Origin: Oscillospiraceae bacterium
Lineage (GTDB): Bacteria; Bacillota; Clostridia; Oscillospirales; Ruminococcaceae
Length of the DNA: 22,132 nt
Reading direction: 5' to 3'
Assembly: GCA_003516865.1 (NCBI GenBank)
Contig: DPBR01000045.1
Location: forward strand, 1,098-23,229
Shown in pieces: positions 1-6,745 of the stretch. Under the pieces are notes generated by a model, which saw nothing but the letters and a program-made list of their open reading frames with translations, was not told the origin of the DNA and searched no databases. Positions within the stretch are counted from its first letter, which is position 1; every line of letters begins with the position of its first letter. Both the position numbers and the translations under genes were made by a program.

Positions 1-2312
1 ATATCGGCGGTTTCGGCTTCGCGCGTGTACACAACCGTGATATTCCCGAAATCCTCAACTTCCCTGTCGCTCTTCACCTTGTATGCGTCAAAAACGAGAA
101 TGAGGTGACAGCGCCGAAAAGCCTGATAATTACACAAAATGTTGATTAACTTAGCGCGCGCAGAATCAAGATTTTCCCGCGCCAAAGCGGAAAGCTCGTC
201 CCACGAGAAAATTATATTGTACCCGTCAACGAGCAGGTATTCCTCGCCGATTTTCGGCTTAGCAGCGCGATAATTCTGCTCGGTCTGATTGTCGCGGCGC
301 ATCGCCGAACGTTCGGGACGCTTGATTTTACCGTAAGTCCGCTCGAAAATCTCCATAAGCTCCTTGTCTGTCGCAGCCTGTTTTCTGAACGAGGTAATCT
401 CGTCGTCAAAACTACTTCTCGGCTTTTCAAGAATACTTGTAAGGTGCATTTTCGAGGGTACATCATTCCATTTGACGAGATGACCCGCTCCATGTGAACA
501 GAAAACGCTGTCTGCGGGATTATCAACGTCCGCTTCAAAATTATAGCCGATTTTGTTCACAACCTCATCCTCGTTGTGACAGGGAAAATAGCCCTTGAAA
601 TTGCAGGAAATGCTGCCGTGACCGTGCGTGTAGGCAACCACGTCTTTCTGATAACCGCGCATTTCGGAAACGGGGCAAATCCCCTCGATTTTTCGTATTT
701 CCTCGCCCGTGGGAACAGAAAATTCCGCGCCCATCTGCTGCAAATCCGTCATTGCGCGCCCAACGCATTCTGCGGGTATTTCAAGCGTGAATTCGTAAAA
801 CGGCTCAAGAAGCCGCGATTTTGCCGAAGCAAGTCCCTGCCGAACCGCTCTCCAAGCCGCCTCGCGGAAATCGCCGCCCTCGGTGTGTTTGAGGTGCGCT
901 TTTCCCGATTTAAGCGTGATTTTCACGTCCGTTATCGGCGAACCCGTCAGTACGCCGAGATGCCTTTTCGCGCGCAGATTTGACATAATAAGCCGCTGCC
1001 AGTTCTCGTCAAGATTGCGGCAGTCCCGCGCGAAAACAACCCCGCTTCCCCGCTCCAGCGGCTCGATAAGCAGGTGAACCTCGGCGTAATGCCGAAGCGG
1101 CTCGAAATGCCCGACGCCCTCGACAGGCTCCAGAATTGTTTCCCTGTATGAAATCTGACCCTCGCCGAACTCAACGTTAAGCGAAAATCGCTCTGCAATG
1201 AGGTTTTTCAGCACTTCAAGCTGAATTTCACCCATAATCCCAACGTGAATTTCACGAAGCCGTTCAGACCAAGTGAAGCGGATTTGCGGGTCCTCTTCCT
1301 CGATTTTTTTGAGCAGCGCGAGCGTTTTCACCTCATCCGCGCCCTCCGGCAAAATTACTCTGTAACTCAGCGCAGGCTCGATAATCGGCTTAACGGCGCG
1401 CTCCTGCTCCCCGAAACACTCCCCCGCGAACGTCTTTATCGGACCCGTAACCGCGCAGAGCTGCCCCGCCTGAACGCTGTCGGCGGTAACGAACTTCGCG
1501 CCGCTGTACAAGCGGATTTGCGTGATTTTCTCATCGCCGAGCATTTCGCGAACCCTAAGCTCGCCGCCGTTGATTTTCAGGTGAGTGAGCCGCGCGCCGC
1601 CTTCCTCGGTTATCTTGAAAACCTGCGCCGCAAAGCCCTCAAAGCGGTTCTTCGGTAGCGAAAATCGGTCGATTATTTCAAGAAATTCAGCAATTCCCTC
1701 GTTTCTGAGCGCCGAACCGAACATAACGGGAAAAATTCTGCGCGCGGAAATCGCTTTTGCAATGCGCTCCGAGGTCACTTCGCCCGCTTCGAGAAGCGCG
1801 TTCATACACTCCTCGTCAAACTCGGCGGAGGTTTCGCCGATATTCTCGGAAAAATCGGCAAAACGCTTGTCCATAAGCCGCAGTTCCGCGATAATATCAG
1901 CCTTGCTCTTGTGCGAAATATCCATCTTGTTGACAAAGACAAACACGGGCAGCGCTGCCCTCGAAAGCAGCTTCCAGAGCGTTTTCGTGTGGCTCTGAAC
2001 GCCGTCCGTTCCGCTTATGACAAGCACCGCGCAATCCGAAACCGAAAACGCCCTCTCGGCGTCGGCGGCAAAATCAACGTGTCCCGGAGTGTCAAGAAGC
2101 GTGTATTCTGCGCCGTTATACCGCATAATCGCCTGCTTTGAGAAAATCGTAATCCCGCGGGAGCGCTCCTGCGGGTTATTGTCAAGAAACGTGTCGCCGT
2201 TGTCAACGCGTCCGCGGCGGCGAATTTCCCCCGCGTGAAATAAAAGCGCTTCGGAAAGCGTTGTCTTACCCGCGTCAACGTGCGCCGCCATACTGATTAC
2301 AAGCCGCTTCAC
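1..2312 (-). CDS. TetM/EF-G-like ribosomal GTPase fused to a Rae1/YacP-like NYN nuclease domain (3' end outside window)
   Basis: Reading from a GTG at 2312 (GGAG 8 bases upstream), the frame stays open for 770 codons to the left edge, so the C-terminus is missing. Residues 10-18 are the P-loop AHVDAGKTT, 53-55 give the RGIT switch, 74-81 are DTPGHVDF and 128-131 are NKMD: a translational GTPase. The following domains resemble the TetM/TetO ribosome-protection proteins, with a HLKHTEGGDFREA stretch in the domain IV region that I associate with a clostridial branch of the family. After about residue 690 a new domain begins with LLVDGYNII (D696), then LVFDAYKVKS and TREAETAD at the edge. These match YacP/Rae1, the NYN nuclease that cuts mRNA in the ribosomal A site. 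TetM itself ends near 640 residues. A role as a ribosome-rescue or antibiotic-protection factor with nuclease activity is inference; tetracycline resistance should not be assumed. Confidence 0.88.
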   Translation of the reverse strand, partial: MKRLVISMAAHVDAGKTTLSEALLFHAGEIRRRGRVDNGDTFLDNNPQERSRGITIFSKQAIMRYNGAEYTLLDTPGHVDFAADAERAFSVSDCAVLVISGTDGVQSHTKTLWKLLSRAALPVFVFVNKMDISHKSKADIIAELRLMDKRFADFSENIGETSAEFDEECMNALLEAGEVTSERIAKAISARRIFPVMFGSALRNEGIAEFLEIIDRFSLPKNRFEGFAAQVFKITEEGGARLTHLKINGGELRVREMLGDEKITQIRLYSGAKFVTADSVQAGQLCAVTGPIKTFAGECFGEQERAVKPIIEPALSYRVILPEGADEVKTLALLKKIEEEDPQIRFTWSERLREIHVGIMGEIQLEVLKNLIAERFSLNVEFGEGQISYRETILEPVEGVGHFEPLRHYAEVHLLIEPLERGSGVVFARDCRNLDENWQRLIMSNLRAKRHLGVLTGSPITDVKITLKSGKAHLKHTEGGDFREAAWRAVRQGLASAKSRLLEPFYEFTLEIPAECVGRAMTDLQQMGAEFSVPTGEEIRKIEGICPVSEMRGYQKDVVAYTHGHGSISCNFKGYFPCHNEDEVVNKIGYNFEADVDNPADSVFCSHGAGHLVKWNDVPSKMHLTSILEKPRSSFDDEITSFRKQAATDKELMEIFERTYGKIKRPERSAMRRDNQTEQNYRAAKPKIGEEYLLVDGYNIIFSWDELSALARENLDSARAKLINILCNYQAFRRCHLILVFDAYKVKSDREVEDFGNITVVYTREAETAD

Positions 2313-2432
2313 AACGCCCTCTCCTTTCAAAAATAAAGCTATGTCTTTGCTCTTTCTGTCGAAAAAATAAATTCCCCGGACTGCCGAGAAAGGTACAGAT
2401 ACTAGGAAGCGCCGATTTGGCTAGGCTTTGCA

Positions 2433-2577
2433 GGGTTGCCCTTTTATGGGCGGCGTCCTTGCCGCCCCCTGTGGGCAACCCACAAACATCGTGTTTGTGC
2501 CTGCCGCAAAGGCAACAGGATGTTGCGAGTGTCATCGCCCAAAAGCGGCACGAATGCCGCTATCAATGCGATGACAC
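2433..2577 (+). other. Chain of strong hairpins in a gene-free stretch; candidate structured RNA or dispersed repeat
   Basis: No credible ORF lies between 2313 and 2649. Perfect stems seen: GGGTTGCCC 2433-2441 with 2473-2481, enclosing GGGCGGC 2448-2454 with 2461-2467; CACAAAC 2481-2487 with 2493-2499; CAAC 2513-2516 with 2522-2525; GTGTCATCGC 2529-2538 with 2568-2577, enclosing AGCGGCA 2544-2550 with 2555-2561 around a CGAA tetraloop. A plus-strand terminator follows at 2613, which favours a plus-strand transcript. I found no convincing promoter, and I do not recognise the fold as a known riboswitch or ncRNA. It could equally be a palindromic repeat scattered in the genome. Confidence 0.5.
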
Positions 2578-2612
2578 ACTGACTAACGCAGATGTGCCTT
2601 TATCAACAGTTT

Positions 2613-2646
2613 GAGCTATGTCTTTCGGCATAGCTCTCTTTTTATT
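2613..2646 (+). terminator. Rho-independent terminator, plus strand
   Basis: GAGCTATG (2613-2620) pairs perfectly with CATAGCTC (2629-2636) around an 8-base loop and is followed by a T-rich run (2637-2646). On the minus strand no T run follows the stem, so it serves plus-strand transcription, although no plus-strand protein gene lies upstream. Confidence 0.7.
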
Positions 2647-2649
2647 CGT

Positions 2650-3027
2650 TTATTTATTGATGATAACGCTCGCGATGGCGTAATGCTTAGTGTGGTCAAC
2701 CGAAACGTTGAACACACACCCATCGCGCTGCTCAATCATCTTCGCGCGCCCTTCCGTTATGATAAACGGCGTTCCGAGCCTGTCGCGCAAAACCGTGATA
2801 TCCTGCGCGCGAAACACGCGAAATCCCATTCCAATCGCCTTTGCAATCGCAATTTTCACGCAGTAATTCTCCGCGATAAGCGCCGGCGACAGCTTATGCG
2901 CAACAAAAAATCTTATCTCATCAGCGGAAAAGTAGCTCGACAAAAAACGCTTGTTATGACAGCTTTTCTTAATCCTTTTCAGCTCGATAATCGCGATTCC
3001 CGTTCGTATAAAAACTTTACTTGGCAT
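2650..3027 (-). CDS. AcpS-like (holo-ACP synthase fold) protein lacking metal ligands; probable pseudoenzyme
   Basis: A 125-residue protein that aligns over its whole length with holo-ACP synthase, the phosphopantetheinyl transferase that activates acyl carrier protein. The family N-terminal motif GTDIVEIxRI appears as GIAIIELKRI (residues 10-19), so the Mg-binding Asp is Ala12. The second motif, VKEAxAKAxGTG, appears as VKIAIAKAIGMG (57-68), so the Mg/base-binding Glu is Ile59. The distal HYAIASVII segment resembles the family's HYAxAxVI. Both substitutions need more than one base change, so sequencing error is unlikely. The start overlaps the upstream membrane-protein gene by 11 bases, with only a weak A-rich ribosome site, suggesting translational coupling. 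It is probably not a working AcpS; a scaffold or regulatory role is inference. Confidence 0.75.
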   Translation of the reverse strand: MPSKVFIRTGIAIIELKRIKKSCHNKRFLSSYFSADEIRFFVAHKLSPALIAENYCVKIAIAKAIGMGFRVFRAQDITVLRDRLGTPFIITEGRAKMIEQRDGCVFNVSVDHTKHYAIASVIINK

Positions 3028-3532
3028 CTTTTTTCACTCTCACGCGCAGAGTATTCGGAAACTCCCGTGAAATTGCCTCCTTTGTACATTCATTCGGATT
3101 AAATATAATGTTTACCTTGCCGTAATCGGAATGTTGTACAATAAGGCAGTATGCGTCCGTTTCAAGACCGTTTGTAGCATAAACCGTTGTATCGTACTCT
3201 CCGTCCTTTTCGGAATAGCCATAGAAGTCAATCGCCTGCGACAAATCCACGGTTATCATTCTGGTACGCTTTCTCTTGCCGACAATTTTATCAATATCAA
3301 GCTCTTTGTTTGTGACGATATATTCATACTCGACGCCGATACCCCTGAGCAGCCATACGCCGCCGATAACAACGCCCACCGCAACGACAAGAAGTATCGT
3401 CAGCCCCTGCTGAATTACAAAAAAAACGCACGCCGCCGCGACAACCGCCATAGCCGCAATAATGCCCAAAGCTTTCGCCGTGTCGCTTGCTGTACGCGTT
3501 TTTACAACAAGCTGCTCGCTGAAATTATCCAT
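3017..3532 (-). CDS. Two-pass membrane protein of unknown function (possibly DUF6106 family)
   Basis: 171 residues. Two hydrophobic segments at about 20-40 and 44-63 form a hairpin, followed by a soluble C-terminal domain of about 105 residues rich in beta-type sequence, including EYEYIVTNKELDIDKI. That phrase and the overall layout recall a clostridial family I know as DUF6106, but I cannot confirm this. A GGGAG ribosome site precedes the ATG at 3532, and a consensus promoter lies just upstream on the same strand. It is the first gene of a two-gene unit with the AcpS-like protein, whose start lies inside its last codons. No catalytic motif is evident and its function is unknown. Confidence 0.8.
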   Translation of the reverse strand: MDNFSEQLVVKTRTASDTAKALGIIAAMAVVAAACVFFVIQQGLTILLVVAVGVVIGGVWLLRGIGVEYEYIVTNKELDIDKIVGKRKRTRMITVDLSQAIDFYGYSEKDGEYDTTVYATNGLETDAYCLIVQHSDYGKVNIIFNPNECTKEAISREFPNTLRVRVKKDAK

Positions 3533-3565
3533 TTTAACGCTCCCACTAATAGTTTTGTTATACTA

Positions 3566-3594
3566 ATTATATCACACTAATAAATAATATTCAA
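3566..3594 (-). promoter_or_regulatory. Sigma-A type promoter for the minus-strand membrane protein / AcpS-like pair
   Basis: Read on the minus strand: TTGAAT (3594-3589), 17 bases, TATAAT (3571-3566). It sits 34 bases upstream of the start codon at 3532. Confidence 0.8.
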
Positions 3595-3671
3595 GTGGGT
3601 TTTTATCTATTTTTCATAAAATAGCGCGAAAATTTTTTCAAAAACTGTCGTCTTGATAAAAAATAGATGAT

Positions 3672-3701
3672 AATTTAATGTAAGGTGTTGAAATTTAATG
3701 T
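3672..3701 (+). repeat. Direct repeat AATTTAATGT x2 overlapping the proB promoter; possible operator
   Basis: AATTTAATGT occurs at 3672-3681 and 3692-3701, exactly 20 bases apart (two helical turns). The second copy overlaps the -35 box at 3688-3693. The spacing and position suit a regulator binding one DNA face; the region is AT-rich, so chance is possible. Confidence 0.4.
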
Positions 3702-3716
3702 GAAATTTGTTATAAT
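3688..3716 (+). promoter_or_regulatory. Promoter for the proBA operon
   Basis: TTGAAA (3688-3693), 17 bases, TATAAT (3711-3716), about 70 bases before the proB start. No T-box or other leader structure is evident between promoter and gene. Confidence 0.8.
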
Positions 3717-3785
3717 AAAATGGTGTATTAAAAATGAAAAGCCGTGTTTTTTTGACATTGCGGCGGAAATGAAAGAGGTTTGATT

Positions 3786-4574
3786 ATGCCTTGCTTTAAC
3801 GACAAAAAAAGGATTGTGGTAAAAATCGGAAGCAGTTCGCTCGCTTACCCGGAAACAGGCAGTCTTAACATAAGAAAAAGCCGCGCCTTGGTCGAGGTGC
3901 TTGCCGACCTGAAAAATTCGGGAAAGGAAATCGTCTTTGTTACGAGCGGCGCGCAGTGCGTGGGCGCGGCAAAGGGCGGTTTTCTCAAAAAGCCGCAGGA
4001 TACCCCTTCAAAACAGGCTTGCGCGGCTATCGGACAGAGCGAACTGATGAAGTTCTACTCAGAATGCTTCGAGCAGTACAATCATAAGGTTGCTCAGCTT
4101 TTACTGACGCGCGACGTTATCAGCAACGAAACGCGCCGCACAAACGTTATAAACACGTTCAACAAGCTGTTCGAGCTGAACGTTGTTCCGATTATAAACG
4201 CGAACGACGTTGTGTCGATAAAGCAGCTTGATTTCGATGAAAACGACACGCTTTCAGCTATTGTCGCAACGCTCTGCAAAGCGGATTTCCTGATTATGAT
4301 GACGGACGTTGACGGACTTTACGACGGCGACCCGTCGCTTCCGGAGTCAAAGCTCATTCCCGAAGTGGATAAAATCACGCCCGAGGTAATTTCGCTCGCG
4401 CAGGGTTCGGGCGGCGCGCTCGGTTCGGGAGGTATGCTCACGAAGATTGAAGCCGCGCAGATTGCGACGGAAGCGGGAATCGACGCGGTTATCGTTGGAA
4501 ACCGCGACCCTAAGATACTCTACGACCTGTTCGAGAGCGATAACGCGAAATGTACATACTTTAAAAAGCAGTAA
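3786..4574 (+). CDS. proB: Glutamate 5-kinase, short form without PUA domain
   Basis: Catalyses ATP-dependent phosphorylation of L-glutamate, the first step of proline synthesis in the cytoplasm. The 262 residues are an amino-acid kinase fold: VVKIGSSSL near the N-terminus for phosphate binding, VTSGA, TRRTNVINTF, IINANDVVS, FDENDTLSAIVA with the substrate-binding acidic residues, TDVDGLYDGDP, and GSGGMLTKIEAA near the C-terminus. The protein ends after the kinase domain; the E. coli enzyme has an extra C-terminal PUA domain of about 100 residues, which many other species lack. The ATG at 3786 is chosen because AAAGAGG ends 7 bases upstream; an in-frame TTG at 3780 is too close to that site. 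proA follows after 17 bases. No proC is present in the window. Confidence 0.95.
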   Translation: MPCFNDKKRIVVKIGSSSLAYPETGSLNIRKSRALVEVLADLKNSGKEIVFVTSGAQCVGAAKGGFLKKPQDTPSKQACAAIGQSELMKFYSECFEQYNHKVAQLLLTRDVISNETRRTNVINTFNKLFELNVVPIINANDVVSIKQLDFDENDTLSAIVATLCKADFLIMMTDVDGLYDGDPSLPESKLIPEVDKITPEVISLAQGSGGALGSGGMLTKIEAAQIATEAGIDAVIVGNRDPKILYDLFESDNAKCTYFKKQ

Positions 4575-4591
4575 TTATACGAGGTAACGCT

Positions 4592-5836
4592 ATGACTTAT
4601 ATTGAGGAACTTGGCAAAAACGCGAAAAAAGCCGCTCCCGCGCTGGGAAATCTCGGTTCTTCCGCGAAAAACAAGGCTCTCGCCAAAATCTCCGAAGCGC
4701 TTCGCCAAAACAAAGGCGAACTTATCGAGGCGAATAAAACCGACCTTGAAAACGCGCGCAAAAACGGAATGGCGGAAGCTATGATTGACCGGCTTGAGAT
4801 TAACGAAAAGCGCGTTGAAGCGATGGCTGAGGGCGTTGACAAGCTGATTTCGCTGGACGACCCGATAGGCGAAATTATCGGCGGCGGCGAGCTTGCAAAC
4901 GGGCTGAAGATTGTGAAAAAGCGCGTTCCTATCGGCGTTATCGGAATTATTTTCGAGAGCAGACCGAATGTTACCGTTGACGCGGCGGCGCTTTGCTTCA
5001 AGGCAGGAAGCGCGGTTATTCTGCGCGGCGGTTCGGACGCGATAAATTCAAACAAGGCGCTTGTAAATATTATGAAAAAAGCGGTCGCGGAGGCGGGCTG
5101 CGACGAGAACTGTATTCAGCTTGTCGAGGATACTTCCCACGAAACCGCAAACACTATGATGCGGCTCGACAAGTACATCGACCTGCTCATTCCGCGCGGA
5201 AGCGGGCGGCTTATTCACGCGGTAATCGAAAACGCGACAATCCCCGTTATTCAGACGGGCGAGGGCAACTGCCACGTTTACGTTGACGAAAGCGCTGATA
5301 TTGAAATGGCGGTGAATATCGTGGATAACGCGAAAACTCAGCGCGTTTCCGTGTGCAATTCAATCGAGAACGTTCTCGTTCACGAAAACATCGCGAAAGC
5401 GTTCTTCAGGGCGCTTGACGAGCGCTGGAACGGCAAAGTCGAGATTGTTGGCGATAAAAAAACCGCCGAGAATATCAATGTGTCAAAAATCGCGGACGAC
5501 GCGGATTACGCAACGGAATTTCTCGCGATGAAGCTCGCGTCAAAGGTCGTGAAAAGCGTTGACGAGGCGATTGAACACATCAACAAATTCGGCACGGGAC
5601 ACAGCGAATGTATTGTAACGAGTTTGCTTGCAAACGCCGAGAAATTCCAGAAATACGTTGACGCGGCGGCAGTTTACGTCAATGCTTCAACAAGATTTAC
5701 CGATGGATTCGAGTTCGGGCTGGGCGCTGAAATCGGTATATCCACACAAAAACTTCACGCAAGAGGTCCGATGGGACTGAAAGAGCTCACCTCCTATAAA
5801 TATCTGATTAACGGAGATGGGCAAATCAGAGGTTGA
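4592..5836 (+). CDS. proA: Gamma-glutamyl phosphate reductase (glutamate-5-semialdehyde dehydrogenase)
   Basis: Reduces gamma-glutamyl phosphate with NADPH to glutamate semialdehyde, the second proline step, taking the unstable product of ProB. At 414 residues it has the normal family length. Family signatures are clear: GVIGIIFESRPNVTVDAA (115-132), ILRGGSDAINSN (143-154), IPRGSGRLIHAVIENATIPV (200-219), TGEGNCHVYVD (222-232), the catalytic Cys255 in QRVSVCNSIENVLVH, and the C-terminal GLGAEIGISTQKLHARGPMG. An AGGTAA-type ribosome site precedes the ATG. It lies 17 bases after proB in the same operon and is followed after 3 bases by a membrane-protein gene whose ribosome site lies in the last codons of proA. 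Confidence 0.96.
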   Translation: MTYIEELGKNAKKAAPALGNLGSSAKNKALAKISEALRQNKGELIEANKTDLENARKNGMAEAMIDRLEINEKRVEAMAEGVDKLISLDDPIGEIIGGGELANGLKIVKKRVPIGVIGIIFESRPNVTVDAAALCFKAGSAVILRGGSDAINSNKALVNIMKKAVAEAGCDENCIQLVEDTSHETANTMMRLDKYIDLLIPRGSGRLIHAVIENATIPVIQTGEGNCHVYVDESADIEMAVNIVDNAKTQRVSVCNSIENVLVHENIAKAFFRALDERWNGKVEIVGDKKTAENINVSKIADDADYATEFLAMKLASKVVKSVDEAIEHINKFGTGHSECIVTSLLANAEKFQKYVDAAAVYVNASTRFTDGFEFGLGAEIGISTQKLHARGPMGLKELTSYKYLINGDGQIRG

Positions 5837-5839
5837 TTT

Positions 5840-6709
5840 ATGTCTAAAAAAAAGAACAGAAAAAACAGCGCGGAAGAGGTTTCCGAGGAGCTTAAAACTC
5901 CGGAAGAGATTTTGATTTACAGGCGCGATACAAAAAAAAGAACAAGCGAAAACGTGCTTGACGAGCTTTTCGGCGAGCTTGATTCGCAGACCGATATTGA
6001 AAACGACATCGCGGACCTCGGCTCCGAGGAAACCGATGATACCGTTGTCGCGGAAAACCCCGTAAAGCACAGGTTTTTCTTCGGATTTGCCATTTTTATC
6101 GTGATAATGGCGATAATCGGAATGGTGTCGTCGGTGAGATTTGTGGTAAACGGGATAGGAAGCCTTATGGACAACACCTCGCTGAAAGAGGAGTTTACGG
6201 GATTTATCCTGCCCGTCGTTGCAAACGACGTCGCGCCTTTTTCAAACGAAAGCGAGATTGCCCATTCCGCAAAGGTGGGCTGTTCCGTCTGGAATATCCT
6301 GCTTAACAAGGACATTTCCGAGTACAAGAAAACGCCCGACGGCGAGCTTTTGATACCGGAATATGACGTGAGCGCGTCCTGCAAGGAGCTTTTCGGCTCG
6401 GAAGCGGAGATTATTCATCAATCCACGGGTACCGCGGATACGCGCTTCATTTACAGCGAACAGAGCCACACTTACACCTGCACCTACAATATGCGCTATC
6501 TGAGCTACGCGCCCGGAATTGTCAAAATGGAGCAGAACGGCGGCATTTACACGCTTACGGTGAACTATTTCCCACCGTCTATCAGCGTGGTTTCTCAGAA
6601 TATCGGAATTGAATCGGTTCCCGAAAAAACCATGATTTACACCATCTGGCGCGAAAACGGCAAAAACAAGCTTATGTCCGTCAAGGAAACGCCGGAGGCT
6701 GCGGAATAA
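5840..6709 (+). CDS. Single-pass membrane protein of unknown function
   Basis: 289 residues: a charged cytoplasmic-type N-terminus (MSKKKNRKNS, then acidic to residue 76), one hydrophobic segment at about 79-98, and a roughly 190-residue domain probably outside the membrane. That domain has two cysteines and several Tyr/Thr-rich beta-like stretches (TYTCTYNMRYLS). The topology is inferred from the basic N-terminus and the position of the hydrophobic segment. The start lies 3 bases after the proA stop, with an AGAGG ribosome site inside the proA end, so the two are probably co-translated. It is followed by a secreted foldase-like lipoprotein, suggesting a cell-envelope role. I do not recognise the family. 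Confidence 0.8.
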   Translation: MSKKKNRKNSAEEVSEELKTPEEILIYRRDTKKRTSENVLDELFGELDSQTDIENDIADLGSEETDDTVVAENPVKHRFFFGFAIFIVIMAIIGMVSSVRFVVNGIGSLMDNTSLKEEFTGFILPVVANDVAPFSNESEIAHSAKVGCSVWNILLNKDISEYKKTPDGELLIPEYDVSASCKELFGSEAEIIHQSTGTADTRFIYSEQSHTYTCTYNMRYLSYAPGIVKMEQNGGIYTLTVNYFPPSISVVSQNIGIESVPEKTMIYTIWRENGKNKLMSVKETPEAAE

Positions 6710-6745
6710 AACATAACACAAGTTCAACTTATAGGAGGAAAAATA

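Noticed and set aside
576..2278. Several plus-strand and alternative-frame ORFs of 60 to 137 codons opposite the GTPase gene
   Set aside because: They are shadows of a long open minus-strand frame with clear GTPase motifs; their translations are Arg/Ser-rich without recognisable domains.
1..2312. Calling the GTPase a tetracycline-resistance determinant
   Set aside because: The clostridial TetM-like branch and the fused nuclease domain differ from proven Tet proteins; resistance is not supported by sequence alone.
2611..3102. Plus-strand ORF of 163 codons opposite the AcpS-like gene
   Set aside because: It begins in the terminator and overlaps the antisense AcpS-like gene, whose family match is clear.
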